64,000 nucleotides of DNA from [Pseudopropionibacterium] massiliense (GCF_900607225.1 NZ_LR027842.1:2198980-2262979), one strand, 5' to 3'; shown: positions 1 through 10,298, counted from the first letter of the stretch. Notes: generated from the letters alone by a model not told the origin. Numbers and translations are program-made.

Positions 1-293
1 GGCTGGGCGAGAACGGTCGCGCGGAGGCCGAGATCATCGGGCTGGGTGCGGCGCCGGTCGGTGACGGCAACGATCGCCATCTGCTGGTGGATATTGTCAA
101 GGACGGGCAGCGGGTGTTCCCGGGAACCCTGGAGGACGCACGCACCCGGCACCGCGAATCGCTGACGGAACTTCCCCTGGCAGCATTGCGCATCAGCAGG
201 GGCGAGCCCGCCATCGAGACGATCATCCTCGACGGCGCCGGGGTCCAGACCACCAACCCGTATCAGGCGAGTCCCCGACCGACAAATCTGTGA
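1..293 (+). CDS. pncB: Nicotinate phosphoribosyltransferase, C-terminal part (5' end outside window)
   Basis: Only the last 96 codons are present; the frame is open from base 3 to the TGA at 291-293. The visible protein has the tail typical of actinobacterial nicotinate phosphoribosyltransferases: a GLGAAPVGDGNDRHLLV stretch, then FPGTLEDARTRHRESLTELP and LRISRGEPAI. In the family this enzyme joins nicotinate and PRPP to form nicotinate mononucleotide in the NAD salvage pathway, in the cytoplasm. The catalytic core is upstream of the window, so the call rests on this conserved tail. It is convergent with malQ across a 55-base gap in which I see no clear terminator. Confidence 0.75.
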   Translation, partial: LGENGRAEAEIIGLGAAPVGDGNDRHLLVDIVKDGQRVFPGTLEDARTRHRESLTELPLAALRISRGEPAIETIILDGAGVQTTNPYQASPRPTNL

Positions 294-348
294 CGGGGCT
301 CCTCATCCCCGGATCGCTCTCCGCCGCCACGACCGTCCTCCTACTCGG

Positions 349-2460
349 CTACTCCCCGTTCATCACTTCCCCGAGCCGACGGGGCAGATCAGCGGTGAAG
401 AGGTCCTCCAGCGTCAAGCGCTTTCCCTCGGAGTCGGCGAGCGGCACCCGCCAGTTGGGGTACTCATCCATCGTTCCCGGCTGATTCTGAGCCCGTTTCT
501 CCCCCGCGGCATCAGCCAGGGAGACCACCAGCACCTTGGAGTTGGTCAACCGCAGATAGCGATGCATGGCCAGCATCACCTCGACGTGATCTCCTGCCCG
601 GGCCTCATCGAGGACCCCGAAGGCGATCAACCTCTCCACCCACATGCCGCGCTCTCGCTCGGCGAAGGCAAGCTCCTGTTCGACCGGTTCGAGCAGCAAA
701 CCGAGCTGTTCGCGAAGCTTGACGTGCCCGCTCTCGAGGTATCCGAGGGTCGGGGGCAGGTCGTGGGTGGTGACCGAGGCCATGCAGTACTCACGCCACT
801 TCTCCGGAGGCAGTACCTGCCCGTCGGTTCCATACTCCCACCACAGGATCGCGGTGCCCAGCAGGCCACGTCGCGAGAGATATTCGCGTACCCACGGCTC
901 GACGGTGCCGAGGTCCTCCCCCACCACCAGGGCCTGTGCGCGATGCGCCTCCAGCGCCAGGATCCCGATCAGCGCCTCATGGTTGTAGCGAACGTAGGTG
1001 CCGGCACTGGGTTCAAGTCCCTCGGGCACCCACCACAGTCGGAACAAGCCGATGATGTGGTCGATCCTGAGCCCACCCACACGGTTGAGAGCAGCCCGCA
1101 CCATGGCGCGGAACGGCTCGTACTCCAGCTCTTCCAGTTTCAAGGGATTCCACGGCGGCTGTCCCCAGTCCTGGCCGCCCTGGTTGTACTGATCCGGTGG
1201 AGCACCGACGGTGATCCCTGGGGCGTAGACGTCGCCCATCAGCCAGGTTTCCGCGCTGGCCTTGCCGACCCCGACCGCCAGATCGGCCAGCACACCGACC
1301 CCCATGCCGGCCTCCTCCGCGGCGGTCTGCGCCACTGACAGCTGCTGCTGCGCGGTCCACTGAAGCCATTCGAAGAACTCCACCCGCTCTACCCGGGCAG
1401 CAGCGAACTCCTCCGTCGCGGCGGAACGCGGATCACGCAGCTCCTCGGGCCACAACCGCCAGTCGTTGCCGTGAACCTCGCTGAGGACACTCCAGACCGC
1501 GAAATCGCGCAACGCGCGGCCTTCACGGCGACGGAAACCGTCGAAGGACACTTGGCGAGCGGGGCGTCGACCAGTTTGGAACAGCTCCCACAGCGCTTCT
1601 CGCTTGCCCTCCCACACCGTGTCACGGTCAATGATCTCTCTGCGTTTCCGCACCGACTTGCGCAGCTTGCGTATCCTCCGTCGCGTCGGCTGAGCGAGGC
1701 TGGCATATTCGGGCACCGCCTCGGGCCTGATGTACAACGGACTCAGGAAGCGTCGGCTCGAGGGCAGGTATGGCGATGAATCGATCGGAGCCACTGCCTG
1801 GGACGCGTGCAGCGGATTGACCAGTACGAAACCGGCATGCTGTTCGTTTCCCGCCCATGTGGCGAGATCGGCCAAGTCGGTGAAATCGCCGATTCCCCAC
1901 GAACGTTTCGAGGTGACGCTGTAGAGCTGGAGAGCGTATCCCCACGTGCGGTTTCCGCGCATGCCCGGTGGGAAACCCACGAAACCGGGGGTGACGATCA
2001 GAGCGGCGGAAGCGGTTCCCTCGCTGGAAGTGGCTTCCACACGGTGGTATCCGAGCGGCAGGTCCGTCACCTCGAAGCTGGCCTCACCGCGAAGACACCC
2101 TGCCACCTCGCGGTCCGGGGTCCAGTTGTCGGTCTGTGTCGCCGATCGTCTTTCCCCGTTCTCCAGGACTACCTCGAGGGACACCGGGGATCCGGCCGCA
2201 ACGTGCACGTCGATCCGTAGCGTTTCCCCCTCCTCGACGACGGTGCAGGGCGGCAGAACCCGCTGCCAGTGCTGCTCGTCGAGCCGGGCCAGCGCATCCC
2301 TGCGCTCCTCCGGAGTGTCGGCCTCCACCCCCATGGCCCGGAGCACCGCCATAACCGTGGCCTCCGATATGAGGGTGTGGTTTCCTTTCCAGTCCCAGAA
2401 CTCCCGGGCTATTCCCAAGCGTTCCGCGAGTTCGTCCAACTCGGCAGTCAGGTGTGACAA
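349..2460 (-). CDS. malQ: 4-alpha-glucanotransferase (amylomaltase, GH77)
   Basis: This 703-residue protein matches GH77 amylomaltase in length and motifs. The enzyme transfers alpha-1,4-glucan chains between maltodextrins in the cytoplasm, in maltose and glycogen metabolism. Visible active-site motifs are LRIDHIIGLF (nucleophile Asp near residue 465), VVGEDLGTV (acid/base Glu near 515) and SVTTHDLPP (Asp near 566). The first 150 residues are the extra N-terminal domain seen in actinobacterial and enterobacterial MalQ. The start is TTG at 2460, with a perfect AGGAGG nine bases upstream; a nearer ATG is out of frame. It stands alone, 28 bases downstream of the RDD gene on the same strand. Confidence 0.93.
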   Translation of the reverse strand: MSHLTAELDELAERLGIAREFWDWKGNHTLISEATVMAVLRAMGVEADTPEERRDALARLDEQHWQRVLPPCTVVEEGETLRIDVHVAAGSPVSLEVVLENGERRSATQTDNWTPDREVAGCLRGEASFEVTDLPLGYHRVEATSSEGTASAALIVTPGFVGFPPGMRGNRTWGYALQLYSVTSKRSWGIGDFTDLADLATWAGNEQHAGFVLVNPLHASQAVAPIDSSPYLPSSRRFLSPLYIRPEAVPEYASLAQPTRRRIRKLRKSVRKRREIIDRDTVWEGKREALWELFQTGRRPARQVSFDGFRRREGRALRDFAVWSVLSEVHGNDWRLWPEELRDPRSAATEEFAAARVERVEFFEWLQWTAQQQLSVAQTAAEEAGMGVGVLADLAVGVGKASAETWLMGDVYAPGITVGAPPDQYNQGGQDWGQPPWNPLKLEELEYEPFRAMVRAALNRVGGLRIDHIIGLFRLWWVPEGLEPSAGTYVRYNHEALIGILALEAHRAQALVVGEDLGTVEPWVREYLSRRGLLGTAILWWEYGTDGQVLPPEKWREYCMASVTTHDLPPTLGYLESGHVKLREQLGLLLEPVEQELAFAERERGMWVERLIAFGVLDEARAGDHVEVMLAMHRYLRLTNSKVLVVSLADAAGEKRAQNQPGTMDEYPNWRVPLADSEGKRLTLEDLFTADLPRRLGEVMNGE

Positions 2461-2488
2461 GGCTTCATTCCTCCTGGCTGGGCAAGGA

Positions 2489-3187
2489 TCAGTTCTTCAC
2501 AACGATGGTGCCGGCCATCATGTCATGAAAGGTTTGCTTTTTCTCGGTGAACAACGGCATCAGATAATTGACGAGCACCGGCAGGAAAACCAAGGCGGCA
2601 CCGAAGTAGCCAATGAGTTCCTCCACCAGGGTCCGTCTCAGGGCCCTCACGAACCCGGGGGTTCGCGCGGAGGGTTCATCGGCGCGGGCCACGCGGATGC
2701 GCATGGCCATTTTGCCCAGGGTGGCTCCGAAACCGGCGATCAGAAGAACCCGGTAAAGAATACCCAGCACCGTGACGGCAATCCCCGCGGTCGTCAGGGA
2801 GCTGACGAGTTCCGTGGGCACCTCGCCCGGGTAACGCTCCCCGGCCTGAGCGGCCCTGACCAGCCCGTTCATCCAGGCCTCGAAGCGTTCGTAGAGTCCC
2901 GGGACCAGCAGCTCGATGAGCAGGTAGGAGGGAATGACCAGGATCAGCCCGTCGAGGACACGGGCAGCCACCCGCGACCCCCAGCTCGCATATCTGGCTC
3001 CTGCCCATGATCGCGTGATCGTGCTGTAGAGCCCGCCACCGCCGTGGCCGACGGGGTTCGCCGACCGGCTGTCGGGCCGGGTGACGTCGGACCAGCTGGT
3101 GCCGTCCCAGTAACGCTCATCTCCGGAGCCGGCCGGGTCGGGGTACCACCCAGCGGATGGTTGCGGGGCGGAGTAGTGCATGGCCAC
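2489..3187 (-). CDS. RDD-family membrane protein with N-terminal DUF2510 motif
   Basis: The 232-residue protein begins with a short DUF2510 motif near residues 12-32 (GWYPDPAG then RYWDGTSW). A linker follows, then an RDD domain with hydrophobic segments near 75-100, 135-165 and 190-215 and the expected Arg and Asp residues (RVLDGLI, LGKMAMRIRV). RDD proteins are small integral membrane proteins, some acting as Na+/H+ antiporters and many with unknown roles. DUF2510 is a tryptophan-rich tag common in actinobacterial membrane proteins. Translation could start at GTG 3187 or at ATG 3181; neither has a strong ribosome site. It may be co-transcribed with the MFS gene 51 bases upstream and malQ downstream. 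Confidence 0.8.
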   Translation of the reverse strand: MAMHYSAPQPSAGWYPDPAGSGDERYWDGTSWSDVTRPDSRSANPVGHGGGGLYSTITRSWAGARYASWGSRVAARVLDGLILVIPSYLLIELLVPGLYERFEAWMNGLVRAAQAGERYPGEVPTELVSSLTTAGIAVTVLGILYRVLLIAGFGATLGKMAMRIRVARADEPSARTPGFVRALRRTLVEELIGYFGAALVFLPVLVNYLMPLFTEKKQTFHDMMAGTIVVKN

Positions 3188-3238
3188 AAGGATGCCATCC
3201 CGAACCGCCGGAAACCACCGAGGCCGGCGGCCGTGTCC

Positions 3239-4582
3239 TCACCCCGCAACGTCATGAACCGGCCCGATCAGCAGCGAAGCGGCGATGGCAAGCACCGATG
3301 CCGCCAACAGCATGAGGAAGATCCATCCGAAAGCAGGCACTCCCTCCGCGAGCAGCATCGCGTAACAGGCCCCCGTGAGCGCGGTCATGACCGAGTTCCC
3401 GAGGGATTCAGCCACCTGCAGGGCACTGGAATTGCGGCCCTGTTCCTGCGGACCTGACAGCGCCATGGTCGCCACGGCGGTACTGGACATCGTCAGGCCC
3501 ATCCCGCACCCGGCCAGTGTCCAGGCCGTCACGCCGACCCACAGGGGCACCTCCACCCAGGTCAGGAACATCGCGATCCCCGCCGTTCCGGATGCGACGA
3601 GGCAGGTGCCGAACGTGATGATGCGGTCGCGGCGCAGTCTCATCCGGGATTGGAGCCAGGAACCGAGACTCCATCCGAGGCTTCCTATGGTCAGGGCCAG
3701 GCCCGCCTGGAAGGTGTCGAGGCCTTTCAGGTTCTGCAGGCCGAGCAGCAGGAAGGCCTCTCCCGCGAAGAAAGCACCGGCCTGAAGCGCACGGCTGGCG
3801 ACTATGGGACCGAGCCCGGCACTCAGACTCCTGACGCGGGGCGGCAGCACCTTCGGCAGCCCCAGACCCAGGGCGGACACCCCTGCGAATCCCGCCAGCA
3901 GGCTCCACTGCCCGAATCCCTGCCCTGCGAGCTGCAGCAGGGCCGGGGCGCCGGCCACCGCGGCCACCGCCCACGGGGCGATCCCGGGTGCATCAGGATC
4001 CGGTTCGCTGCGCTCCTGAAGGGCTTTCAGATGCGGCCAGGTCAGGGCGGCGGCGACCAGCAGCAGGGGCATCGTCGCTGCGAAGTTGAGGCGCCAGTTC
4101 ACCGCCACCAGGGCGGCCGAGACCGGCGGCCCCAGGAAGGCGGGAAGCACCCAGCAGAAACTGAGCATCGCGAGCACCGCCGGGCGCCGCCCGGCGGGGA
4201 AGGCGAGCGCGATGACCACGAACAGGCTGAGGTTGAGGGCACCGGCACCCAGGCCCTGCACGAGACGTGCCGCCAGCAGCAACCAGACATCCGTGGCGAA
4301 CGAGCCGGCGATCAGGCCGAGGAACATCACGCCGAAACCCAGACCCATGGAGACCAACGGACCGTGCCGGTCGCAGTGCCTGCCGGCCACCAGGATCGAT
4401 GCCAGCATCCCCATCACGGGCATGGAGAAGGCCCAGGGATAGAGGGCGGCGGCGTCGAGGGAACGCATCGCCTCGGGCAGGGCCGCCGCAACCCCGATCA
4501 TCTGGAAGGCGACCGCGAACACCGCCAGCAGCAGCCCCACCAGCAGACCCGCGGTACCCCCTCGACGATATCCGGTGTTCAC
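3239..4582 (-). CDS. Major facilitator superfamily transporter, 14-TM drug-exporter type
   Basis: A strongly hydrophobic protein of about 447 residues with roughly 14 predicted membrane spans. It has an MFS-like motif after helix 2 (ILVAGRHCDRHGP, a variant of GxLaDrxGrr) and the LVQGLGAGALN motif of the drug:H+ antiporter-2 family. By family it is a proton-driven efflux pump of the inner membrane; the substrate cannot be read from sequence. I choose GTG at 4582 as start because GGAG sits six bases upstream. A TTG at 4594 is in frame but has no ribosome site. Its 5' end faces the DUF3039 gene, so both promoters share a short divergent region. Confidence 0.82.
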   Translation of the reverse strand: MNTGYRRGGTAGLLVGLLLAVFAVAFQMIGVAAALPEAMRSLDAAALYPWAFSMPVMGMLASILVAGRHCDRHGPLVSMGLGFGVMFLGLIAGSFATDVWLLLAARLVQGLGAGALNLSLFVVIALAFPAGRRPAVLAMLSFCWVLPAFLGPPVSAALVAVNWRLNFAATMPLLLVAAALTWPHLKALQERSEPDPDAPGIAPWAVAAVAGAPALLQLAGQGFGQWSLLAGFAGVSALGLGLPKVLPPRVRSLSAGLGPIVASRALQAGAFFAGEAFLLLGLQNLKGLDTFQAGLALTIGSLGWSLGSWLQSRMRLRRDRIITFGTCLVASGTAGIAMFLTWVEVPLWVGVTAWTLAGCGMGLTMSSTAVATMALSGPQEQGRNSSALQVAESLGNSVMTALTGACYAMLLAEGVPAFGWIFLMLLAASVLAIAASLLIGPVHDVAG

Positions 4583-4598
4583 GATGTTCTCCAACGTC

Positions 4599-4610
4599 TA
4601 GGATTGATCC
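4599..4610 (+). promoter_or_regulatory. Putative -10 element for leaderless DUF3039 transcript
   Basis: TAGGAT (4599-4604) lies exactly six bases before the ATG at 4611, with no ribosome-binding site between. In actinobacteria a TANNNT hexamer at this distance marks leaderless mRNAs. The same layout recurs across the window. No good -35 box is visible. Confidence 0.45.
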
Positions 4611-4862
4611 ATGAGTGAGCTTGCCCCCGGTTCCCAGACGGTTCTGGACGAACGCACCGAACTGCGGGACTCCGACGACCACGAACGATTCAGCCACTAC
4701 GTGCCGGCGAAGAAACTGGAGAAGGCCAGGTTGACCGGCACACCCGTCGTGGCTCTGTGCGGAAAGGTCTGGGTGCCCTCCCGGAACCCGGACAAGTACC
4801 CGGTGTGCCCGGAGTGCAAGGAGATCTGGCAGTCCATGAAGCCCGGCGATCCCGGGAAGTGA
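4611..4862 (+). CDS. DUF3039 family protein
   Basis: A small 83-residue protein typical of the actinobacterial DUF3039 family. It has the family core HYVPAKKLEKARLTGTPVVALCGKVWVPSRNPDKYPVCPEC, given here in pieces: HYVPAKKLEKA near residue 28, ALCGKVW near 48, and CPECKEIW near 66. The conserved Cys residues (ALCGK, PVCPEC) could bind a metal as a small zinc ribbon, which is inference. No function is established for the family. It starts at ATG 4611, probably as a leaderless message, and is convergent with ahcY, with a strong hairpin between the two stop codons. Confidence 0.85.
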   Translation: MSELAPGSQTVLDERTELRDSDDHERFSHYVPAKKLEKARLTGTPVVALCGKVWVPSRNPDKYPVCPECKEIWQSMKPGDPGK

Positions 4863-4868
4863 CCGCGT

Positions 4869-4908
4869 CCATCGGTTGCGGCCCGGCGATCCGGGCCGCA
4901 ACCGATGG
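4869..4908. terminator. Bidirectional hairpin terminator between DUF3039 and ahcY
   Basis: A perfect 17-bp inverted repeat, arms 4869-4885 and 4892-4908, with a six-base loop, fills the gap between two convergent stop codons. There is no long T-run on either side, so it is a strong stem rather than a classical intrinsic terminator. Confidence 0.8.
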
Positions 4909-4909
4909 A

Positions 4910-6336
<1,427 letters not shown>

Positions 6337-6340
<4 letters not shown>

Positions 6341-6786
6341 GCCCCGGAGTTTACGCCCATGGCTTCGGTCCCTGCGAGGTACGACAAAGCCAGGTCATAG
6401 CCCGCCGGGCCGCAGCCGATGATGATGCCGGCCGCCTTCGCCGACAGGACACTGTGACGGCGGAACTCCTCACGGGCGTGGACATTGGAGATGTGGACCT
6501 CGACGTAGGTGACCAGCGCCGCAGCATCCGCCACGGCATGGCTGTAGTGGGTCCATGCCCCCGCATTGAGAACGCAGGGAATCCCGTCGTCAGCCGCCTC
6601 ATGGAGCCACTCGATGTAGCGGCCTTCGTAGTCGGTCTGCCGTACATCCACATCCAACCCGAGCCCACGACCATGCTCAACGAGCCGGGTCACCAGATCA
6701 ACGTGGGTGAGACGGCCATAGATCTCGGGTTGACGTTTTCCCAGCCTTCCGAGATTCGGACCGTTCAAGACGAAAACCCTGCGCAT
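6337..6786 (-). CDS. aroQ: 3-dehydroquinate dehydratase, type II
   Basis: At 149 residues it has the length and fold signature of type II dehydroquinases, which dehydrate 3-dehydroquinate to 3-dehydroshikimate in the shikimate pathway. The active-site lid [16 protein letters not shown] holds the catalytic Arg and Tyr (Tyr near residue 23). [10 protein letters not shown] near 72 binds substrate, and [17 protein letters not shown] near 97 carries the catalytic His. The gene overlaps ahcY by four bases and lies 11 bases after the SIS-protein gene, so it belongs to the manB-Trm112-SIS-aroQ-ahcY operon. It is isolated from other aro genes here. Confidence 0.95.
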
Positions 6787-6797
6787 CCGTTTCTCCT

Positions 6798-7823
6798 TCA
6801 GTCCTGATCCGCGCCCAGGCCTATCCCCAGGTAGGTGGCGGCGTAGCGCCCTTGAAGCAGCAGGGTGACGTAGCGTTCCACGTCAGAGGCTCCCAGTTCT
6901 GCCATGCCGGAGCTGATGTGACACACCCGCACCCCGATGTCATCGGCCAGGCGCGTCAGCCTCCGGGGCGTCTCCGTCATCGGCTCCGGCACCTGATCCG
7001 CATCGAGCAACAACAACGCGGGGCCGATCTCGGCGTCCTGTTCGAAGGGATCGGTGAACACGTCTCGCTGAGGCGTACCGAGCAGTACCGCCTCCAGTTC
7101 CTCGGCATCCGCTGCCAAGGCGAGCCGGCCACTGGCTCGTCGAAGCGTCTCAGCGATCCGCCGGGATGCGCGCCCCGCCAACGTCGTCCCTCCCCACACC
7201 AACGGGAACGAGTCGGCCAGACCGACGGCCAGGTCCTTGCCCGGGTTGTCGCCGAGGGGACGCGCAGGTGAGCAGCGAACCGCGACCGTGTCCGCGGCGG
7301 ACGCGGCGAGTTCCACATCCACCGTGGGCCCCAGTTCCAGTTGCCCCAGCAACGCGAGCACCGCGATGGCCGCGGCCATGGGATCGTCGTGTGGCGTGGG
7401 GAGGTGAGTGGTCAGCGGACCTGCACCCGCCACGGCCAACGCAGATCCCTCCGGGGCGGCAACTATGGCGGTGGCTCCTCTGCGAACGGCCTCGGTCAGG
7501 CAGCGGACCTCCCAGGCCGGGGCGTCGTGGGAACCGAGCGCTACCACCAGGTCGAGCGGCCCGACCCACGCGGGCAGACCCGGGCCGGGCCACGCCATGA
7601 AGGGCACGGGGCAGGCAGGTTCCAGGACGGCCCGCACCAGTCTCGCCTCCGCACCCAGCACGAGCACCCCGCGAGGCCGATCCGCTCGTGCAAGCCGGCC
7701 GGCGGGTCGGCTCAGTGCGGCACGCCTGATCCGGGCACCGGCAGATGCGAGCCACCACAGTGACTCGTCGTCGGCCAGATCATCGGCTTCCAAGCGGGAA
7801 TCATCAAACCACGTGCGGGACAT
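6798..7823 (-). CDS. SIS-domain protein, TobH / phosphosugar-isomerase-like
   Basis: This 341-residue protein resembles the actinobacterial SIS-like (TobH or PGI/PMI-like) proteins encoded next to phosphomannomutase, as for the mycobacterial gene downstream of pmmA. Visible features are a nucleotide-sugar-like Rossmann region ([15 protein letters not shown] near residue 51, [15 protein letters not shown] near 93) and a second sugar-isomerase-like half ([21 protein letters not shown] near 207). It ends [16 protein letters not shown], conserved in this group. It is not a full bifunctional PGI/PMI that I can certify. Position between manB and aroQ suggests a mannose-phosphate role, which is inference. 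Confidence 0.7.
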   Translation of the reverse strand: MSRTWFDDSRLEADDLADDESLWWLASAGARIRRAALSRPAGRLARADRPRGVLVLGAEARLVRAVLEPACPVPFMAWPGPGLPAWVGPLDLVVALGSHDAPAWEVRCLTEAVRRGATAIVAAPEGSALAVAGAGPLTTHLPTPHDDPMAAAIAVLALLGQLELGPTVDVELAASAADTVAVRCSPARPLGDNPGKDLAVGLADSFPLVWGGTTLAGRASRRIAETLRRASGRLALAADAEELEAVLLGTPQRDVFTDPFEQDAEIGPALLLLDADQVPEPMTETPRRLTRLADDIGVRVCHISSGMAELGASDVERYVTLLLQGRYAATYLGIGLGADQD

Positions 7824-7832
7824 CCGAGAACC

Positions 7833-8024
7833 TCACTGGGTGTTCCGCGCCTGGTCGATCAGCAGGACCGGGATACGATCCTCCACGGGGTAGGCCAACC
7901 CGCAGGTCGCGGACGTACAGACCAGCTCCGAGCGCTCGTAGTCAACGGCAAACTTGGCGTGACACGCAGGGCATGCCGCGATGGACAAGAATTCCGTGGA
8001 CAGTTCCGTGGCGGTTTCATTCAT
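7833..8024 (-). CDS. Trm112-like zinc-ribbon protein
   Basis: A 63-residue protein with the Trm112/YcaR pattern: CPACHAKF near residue 18, a second Cys pair (LVCTSATCG) near 35, and the closing YPVEDRIPVLL. Trm112-like proteins are small zinc-binding partners, in many species of methyltransferases; the bacterial role is often unclear. ATG 8024 is preferred over an upstream in-frame start at 8066 because AAGGAG sits seven bases before it. It overlaps the end of the phosphomannomutase gene by eight bases, which suggests coupled translation. Mycobacteria also carry a small gene at this spot after manB. Confidence 0.8.
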   Translation of the reverse strand: MNETATELSTEFLSIAACPACHAKFAVDYERSELVCTSATCGLAYPVEDRIPVLLIDQARNTQ

Positions 8025-9387
8025 CGGCTTCTCCTTCATCCGTACGGACGAGCGCCAACACCTCATCGCGCAACCGGGTCATGGTGTCGGCGTCCCGGGC
8101 CTCGACGTTGAGTCGAAGCAGTGGCTCCGTGTTGGAAGGGCGAAGATTGATCCACCATCCGGCCTGCTCATCGCGGATCGTCAGGCCGTCCCAGTACTCG
8201 ACACCACCTCGTCCTTCGAACGCCTCGGCGACACGTTCCATCGCGACTCGATGATCGGTGACGGTGGAATTGATCTCACCAGAGCGTTGGTAGCCGTCGA
8301 ACCGGGCGGCGAGCACCGACAGGGGTTCAGTCGAGGACCGCAGTTGTTCCAGGACGTGAAGGGCGGCGAGCACACCCGTGTCAGCACCCCAGAAGTCGCG
8401 GAAGTAATAGTGTGCGGAGTGCTCACCGCCGAAAACGGCGTTCTCGCTGGCCATGAGCGCCTTGACGAAGGTGTGTCCCACACGCGAGACCTCGACACGC
8501 CCATGCCCGGTCACCGCGTCGGCCACCGCCTGTGACGTGATCGCGTTGACAACGACCACGCCGTCGGTTTCCTTGGAGAGCTCAGCAACCGCGATCATCG
8601 CGGTGATCACCGATGGATCGACCACATCACCGCGCTCATCGATCAGGAAACACCGGTCGGCGTCGCCGTCGAAGACCAGGCCGAGATCAGCGGAGTGCTC
8701 GCGCACCGCGGAGCACGCATCCACCAGATTTTCCGGTTCCAGCGGGTTCGCAGGGTGGTTCGGGAAAGTGCCGTCCGGTTCCATGTACAGACCGATCAGT
8801 TCCACATCACGATCGGCCAGGACCGCAGGAACGATGAGCCCACCCATCCCGTTCCCGGCATCCACGACAACCTTGAGCCGTCGTTCCCCGGAAACCGGCA
8901 CCAGCCGGTCGAGGTGTGCCACGAAATCCGCGGTCAGGTCACGTTCCTGATAGCCACCCACGACGTCTTCCCCGATGTTCACCGTTGCAGCCAGTTCCCG
9001 CAGTTCAGCGGTGAAACCGGAACGCACGGGAGCGGCACCGGCCAGACAGAATTTCATGCCGTTGTACCGTGCCGGGTTGTGGCTCGCGGTGAACTGCACC
9101 CCGGGCAGCCCGAGATGTCCGGAGCCGAACCAGAGCTGATCCGTGGACGTGAGACCAAGGTTGATGATCGATGCTCCTGCTCTACGCGCACCATCCGTGA
9201 AGGCCATGGCCAGCTCCTCCCCGAGCTGTCGCATGTCACGACCCACCACGAAGGTCTCGCCGGAAAGGCCGAGCAACTCCACGAAAGCGGCACCCAGTCG
9301 ACGAGCTCCGTCAAGATCCAGTTCCGGATCCGCCCCCGTCACGACACCGCGAATGTCATTGGCCTTGAAGATCTGCTCCTTAAGCAC
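8017..9387 (-). CDS. manB: Phosphomannomutase / phosphoglucomutase (alpha-D-phosphohexomutase)
   Basis: The 456-residue enzyme interconverts mannose-6-phosphate and mannose-1-phosphate, feeding GDP-mannose synthesis. All four family motifs are visible: catalytic Ser loop TASHNPARYNG (near residue 99), metal site FDGDADRCF (near 237), sugar site GEHSAHYYF (near 317) and phosphate site RPSNTEPLLRLN (near 420). With manC at 15.3 kb it supplies GDP-mannose to glycosyltransferases in the window. Start is GTG 9387. TAAGCT at 9394-9399 lies six bases upstream, so the message may be leaderless. It heads the operon running to ahcY. Confidence 0.94.
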   Translation of the reverse strand: MLKEQIFKANDIRGVVTGADPELDLDGARRLGAAFVELLGLSGETFVVGRDMRQLGEELAMAFTDGARRAGASIINLGLTSTDQLWFGSGHLGLPGVQFTASHNPARYNGMKFCLAGAAPVRSGFTAELRELAATVNIGEDVVGGYQERDLTADFVAHLDRLVPVSGERRLKVVVDAGNGMGGLIVPAVLADRDVELIGLYMEPDGTFPNHPANPLEPENLVDACSAVREHSADLGLVFDGDADRCFLIDERGDVVDPSVITAMIAVAELSKETDGVVVVNAITSQAVADAVTGHGRVEVSRVGHTFVKALMASENAVFGGEHSAHYYFRDFWGADTGVLAALHVLEQLRSSTEPLSVLAARFDGYQRSGEINSTVTDHRVAMERVAEAFEGRGGVEYWDGLTIRDEQAGWWINLRPSNTEPLLRLNVEARDADTMTRLRDEVLALVRTDEGEADE

Positions 9388-9399
9388 ACCCCGAGCTTA
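9388..9399 (-). promoter_or_regulatory. Putative -10 element for leaderless manB transcript
   Basis: On the minus strand TAAGCT (9399-9394) is followed by six bases and then the GTG start. There is no Shine-Dalgarno sequence. This fits the leaderless pattern seen repeatedly in this window. Confidence 0.4.
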
Positions 9400-9422
9400 C
9401 CGTTCGTCGCCCGGCCCGTGGG

Positions 9423-9809
9423 TCATTCCACGGTGGGGAGCAGGCGTAGATGCCCGCCTTTTCGCCGACCGGTGGTGTGAGGTTTCGGTCTCGGGGCCGG
9501 GGTACGGTCCACCGGAGTGGTCGGGACGTCCTCCTCATCGCGCAGTCCGATCTCCCGAACGGCATTGGCGAGGGCCACAAGCTCGTCGTCGGCTTCTGGT
9601 TCGTTGCGTCTGCGGTCCAACGGGAGTCGGATCACCTCCCACCCCATCGGGACAGACATGCGTGAGGCGTGCTCGGCGCACAGATCAAAAGCTCCGGGGA
9701 CCACGACATCGGAAAGTGGCCCCAGTACTGCCATCGAGTCCGCGTACACATACGTGAGCGTGGCCACGGCGGGTAGACCACAGGCGGTCCGGGAACAACG
9801 ACGCACCAT
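9423..9809 (-). CDS. DUF3499 family protein
   Basis: The 128-residue protein has the DUF3499 signature: RRCSRTACGLPAVATLTYVYAD at the N-terminus (here split as RRCSRTACG and ATLTYVYADS), then DLCAEHASRMSVPMGWEVIRL. Four conserved Cys/His positions suggest a small zinc-binding fold, which is inference. The C-terminal 50 residues are charged and low-complexity. No function is known for the family; it is confined to actinobacteria and is regularly found beside phosphomannomutase. It is divergent from the metallopeptidase-like gene, with only 35 bases between the two ATGs. Confidence 0.85.
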   Translation of the reverse strand: MVRRCSRTACGLPAVATLTYVYADSMAVLGPLSDVVVPGAFDLCAEHASRMSVPMGWEVIRLPLDRRRNEPEADDELVALANAVREIGLRDEEDVPTTPVDRTPAPRPKPHTTGRRKGGHLRLLPTVE

Positions 9810-9832
9810 CGAAGCCTACCGCTTTCCGCGGC

Positions 9833-9844
9833 TAGAGTTGCCGC
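9833..9844 (+). promoter_or_regulatory. Putative -10 element for leaderless metallopeptidase-like gene
   Basis: TAGAGT (9833-9838) ends six bases before ATG 9845 with no ribosome site between. On the other strand TAGGCT (9818-9813) lies three bases before the DUF3499 start. The 35-base divergent gap must therefore hold both promoters. Confidence 0.4.
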
Positions 9845-10282
9845 ATGCCACGCAACCGCGACCGTCATGACCGAGGAATGCATGGACCTGTCGCCCTGCC
9901 GGATTCCAGCAATCGCAAAACCGTGCCATTGCACGCCCTGACACGGGTCGAGTACTTCAACCAGTGCGTCAAGCAGGCGCTTGCCACCATCGCCGAGGTC
10001 GACCCGCACGTCCTCGACGGCATGGTCGTGGGGGTCGAGGACGTTCCCCTGCTCAAAACGGCTTGGTCCGGTGACCGGGTTCCGATGTCGGCCGCGCTGG
10101 AACCATCGAAGGGCCGCCCCGCCCAGATCGTGATTTATGAGCGACCGCTGGAGCATCGCGCCAACAATCGCGCGGCTCTGCGTTCCTTGGTCCACCGCAC
10201 GATCGTGGAACAGCTGAGCGCCCTGACGGGCCGTCCTGTCAGTGACCTGCTGGGGTACGAACCCACCGACTGGGACGATTGA
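9845..10282 (+). CDS. Zincin-fold 'metallopeptidase family' protein with degenerate metal site
   Basis: This 145-residue protein belongs to the small actinobacterial family annotated as metallopeptidase (PF06262-like), encoded next to DUF3499 and manB in mycobacteria too. It has the usual body: EYFNQCVKQALATI, then GVEDVP, QIVIYERPLEHRA and YEPTDWDD at the end. Family zincins carry HExxH followed by G and D. Here the matching segment reads IVEQLSALTG: the Glu remains but both His are replaced by Val and Ser. I therefore expect no zinc catalysis. It could act as a binding protein, but that is only inference. Confidence 0.7.
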   Translation: MPRNRDRHDRGMHGPVALPDSSNRKTVPLHALTRVEYFNQCVKQALATIAEVDPHVLDGMVVGVEDVPLLKTAWSGDRVPMSAALEPSKGRPAQIVIYERPLEHRANNRAALRSLVHRTIVEQLSALTGRPVSDLLGYEPTDWDD

Positions 10283-10298
10283 GGGTCAGGGAACCTTC

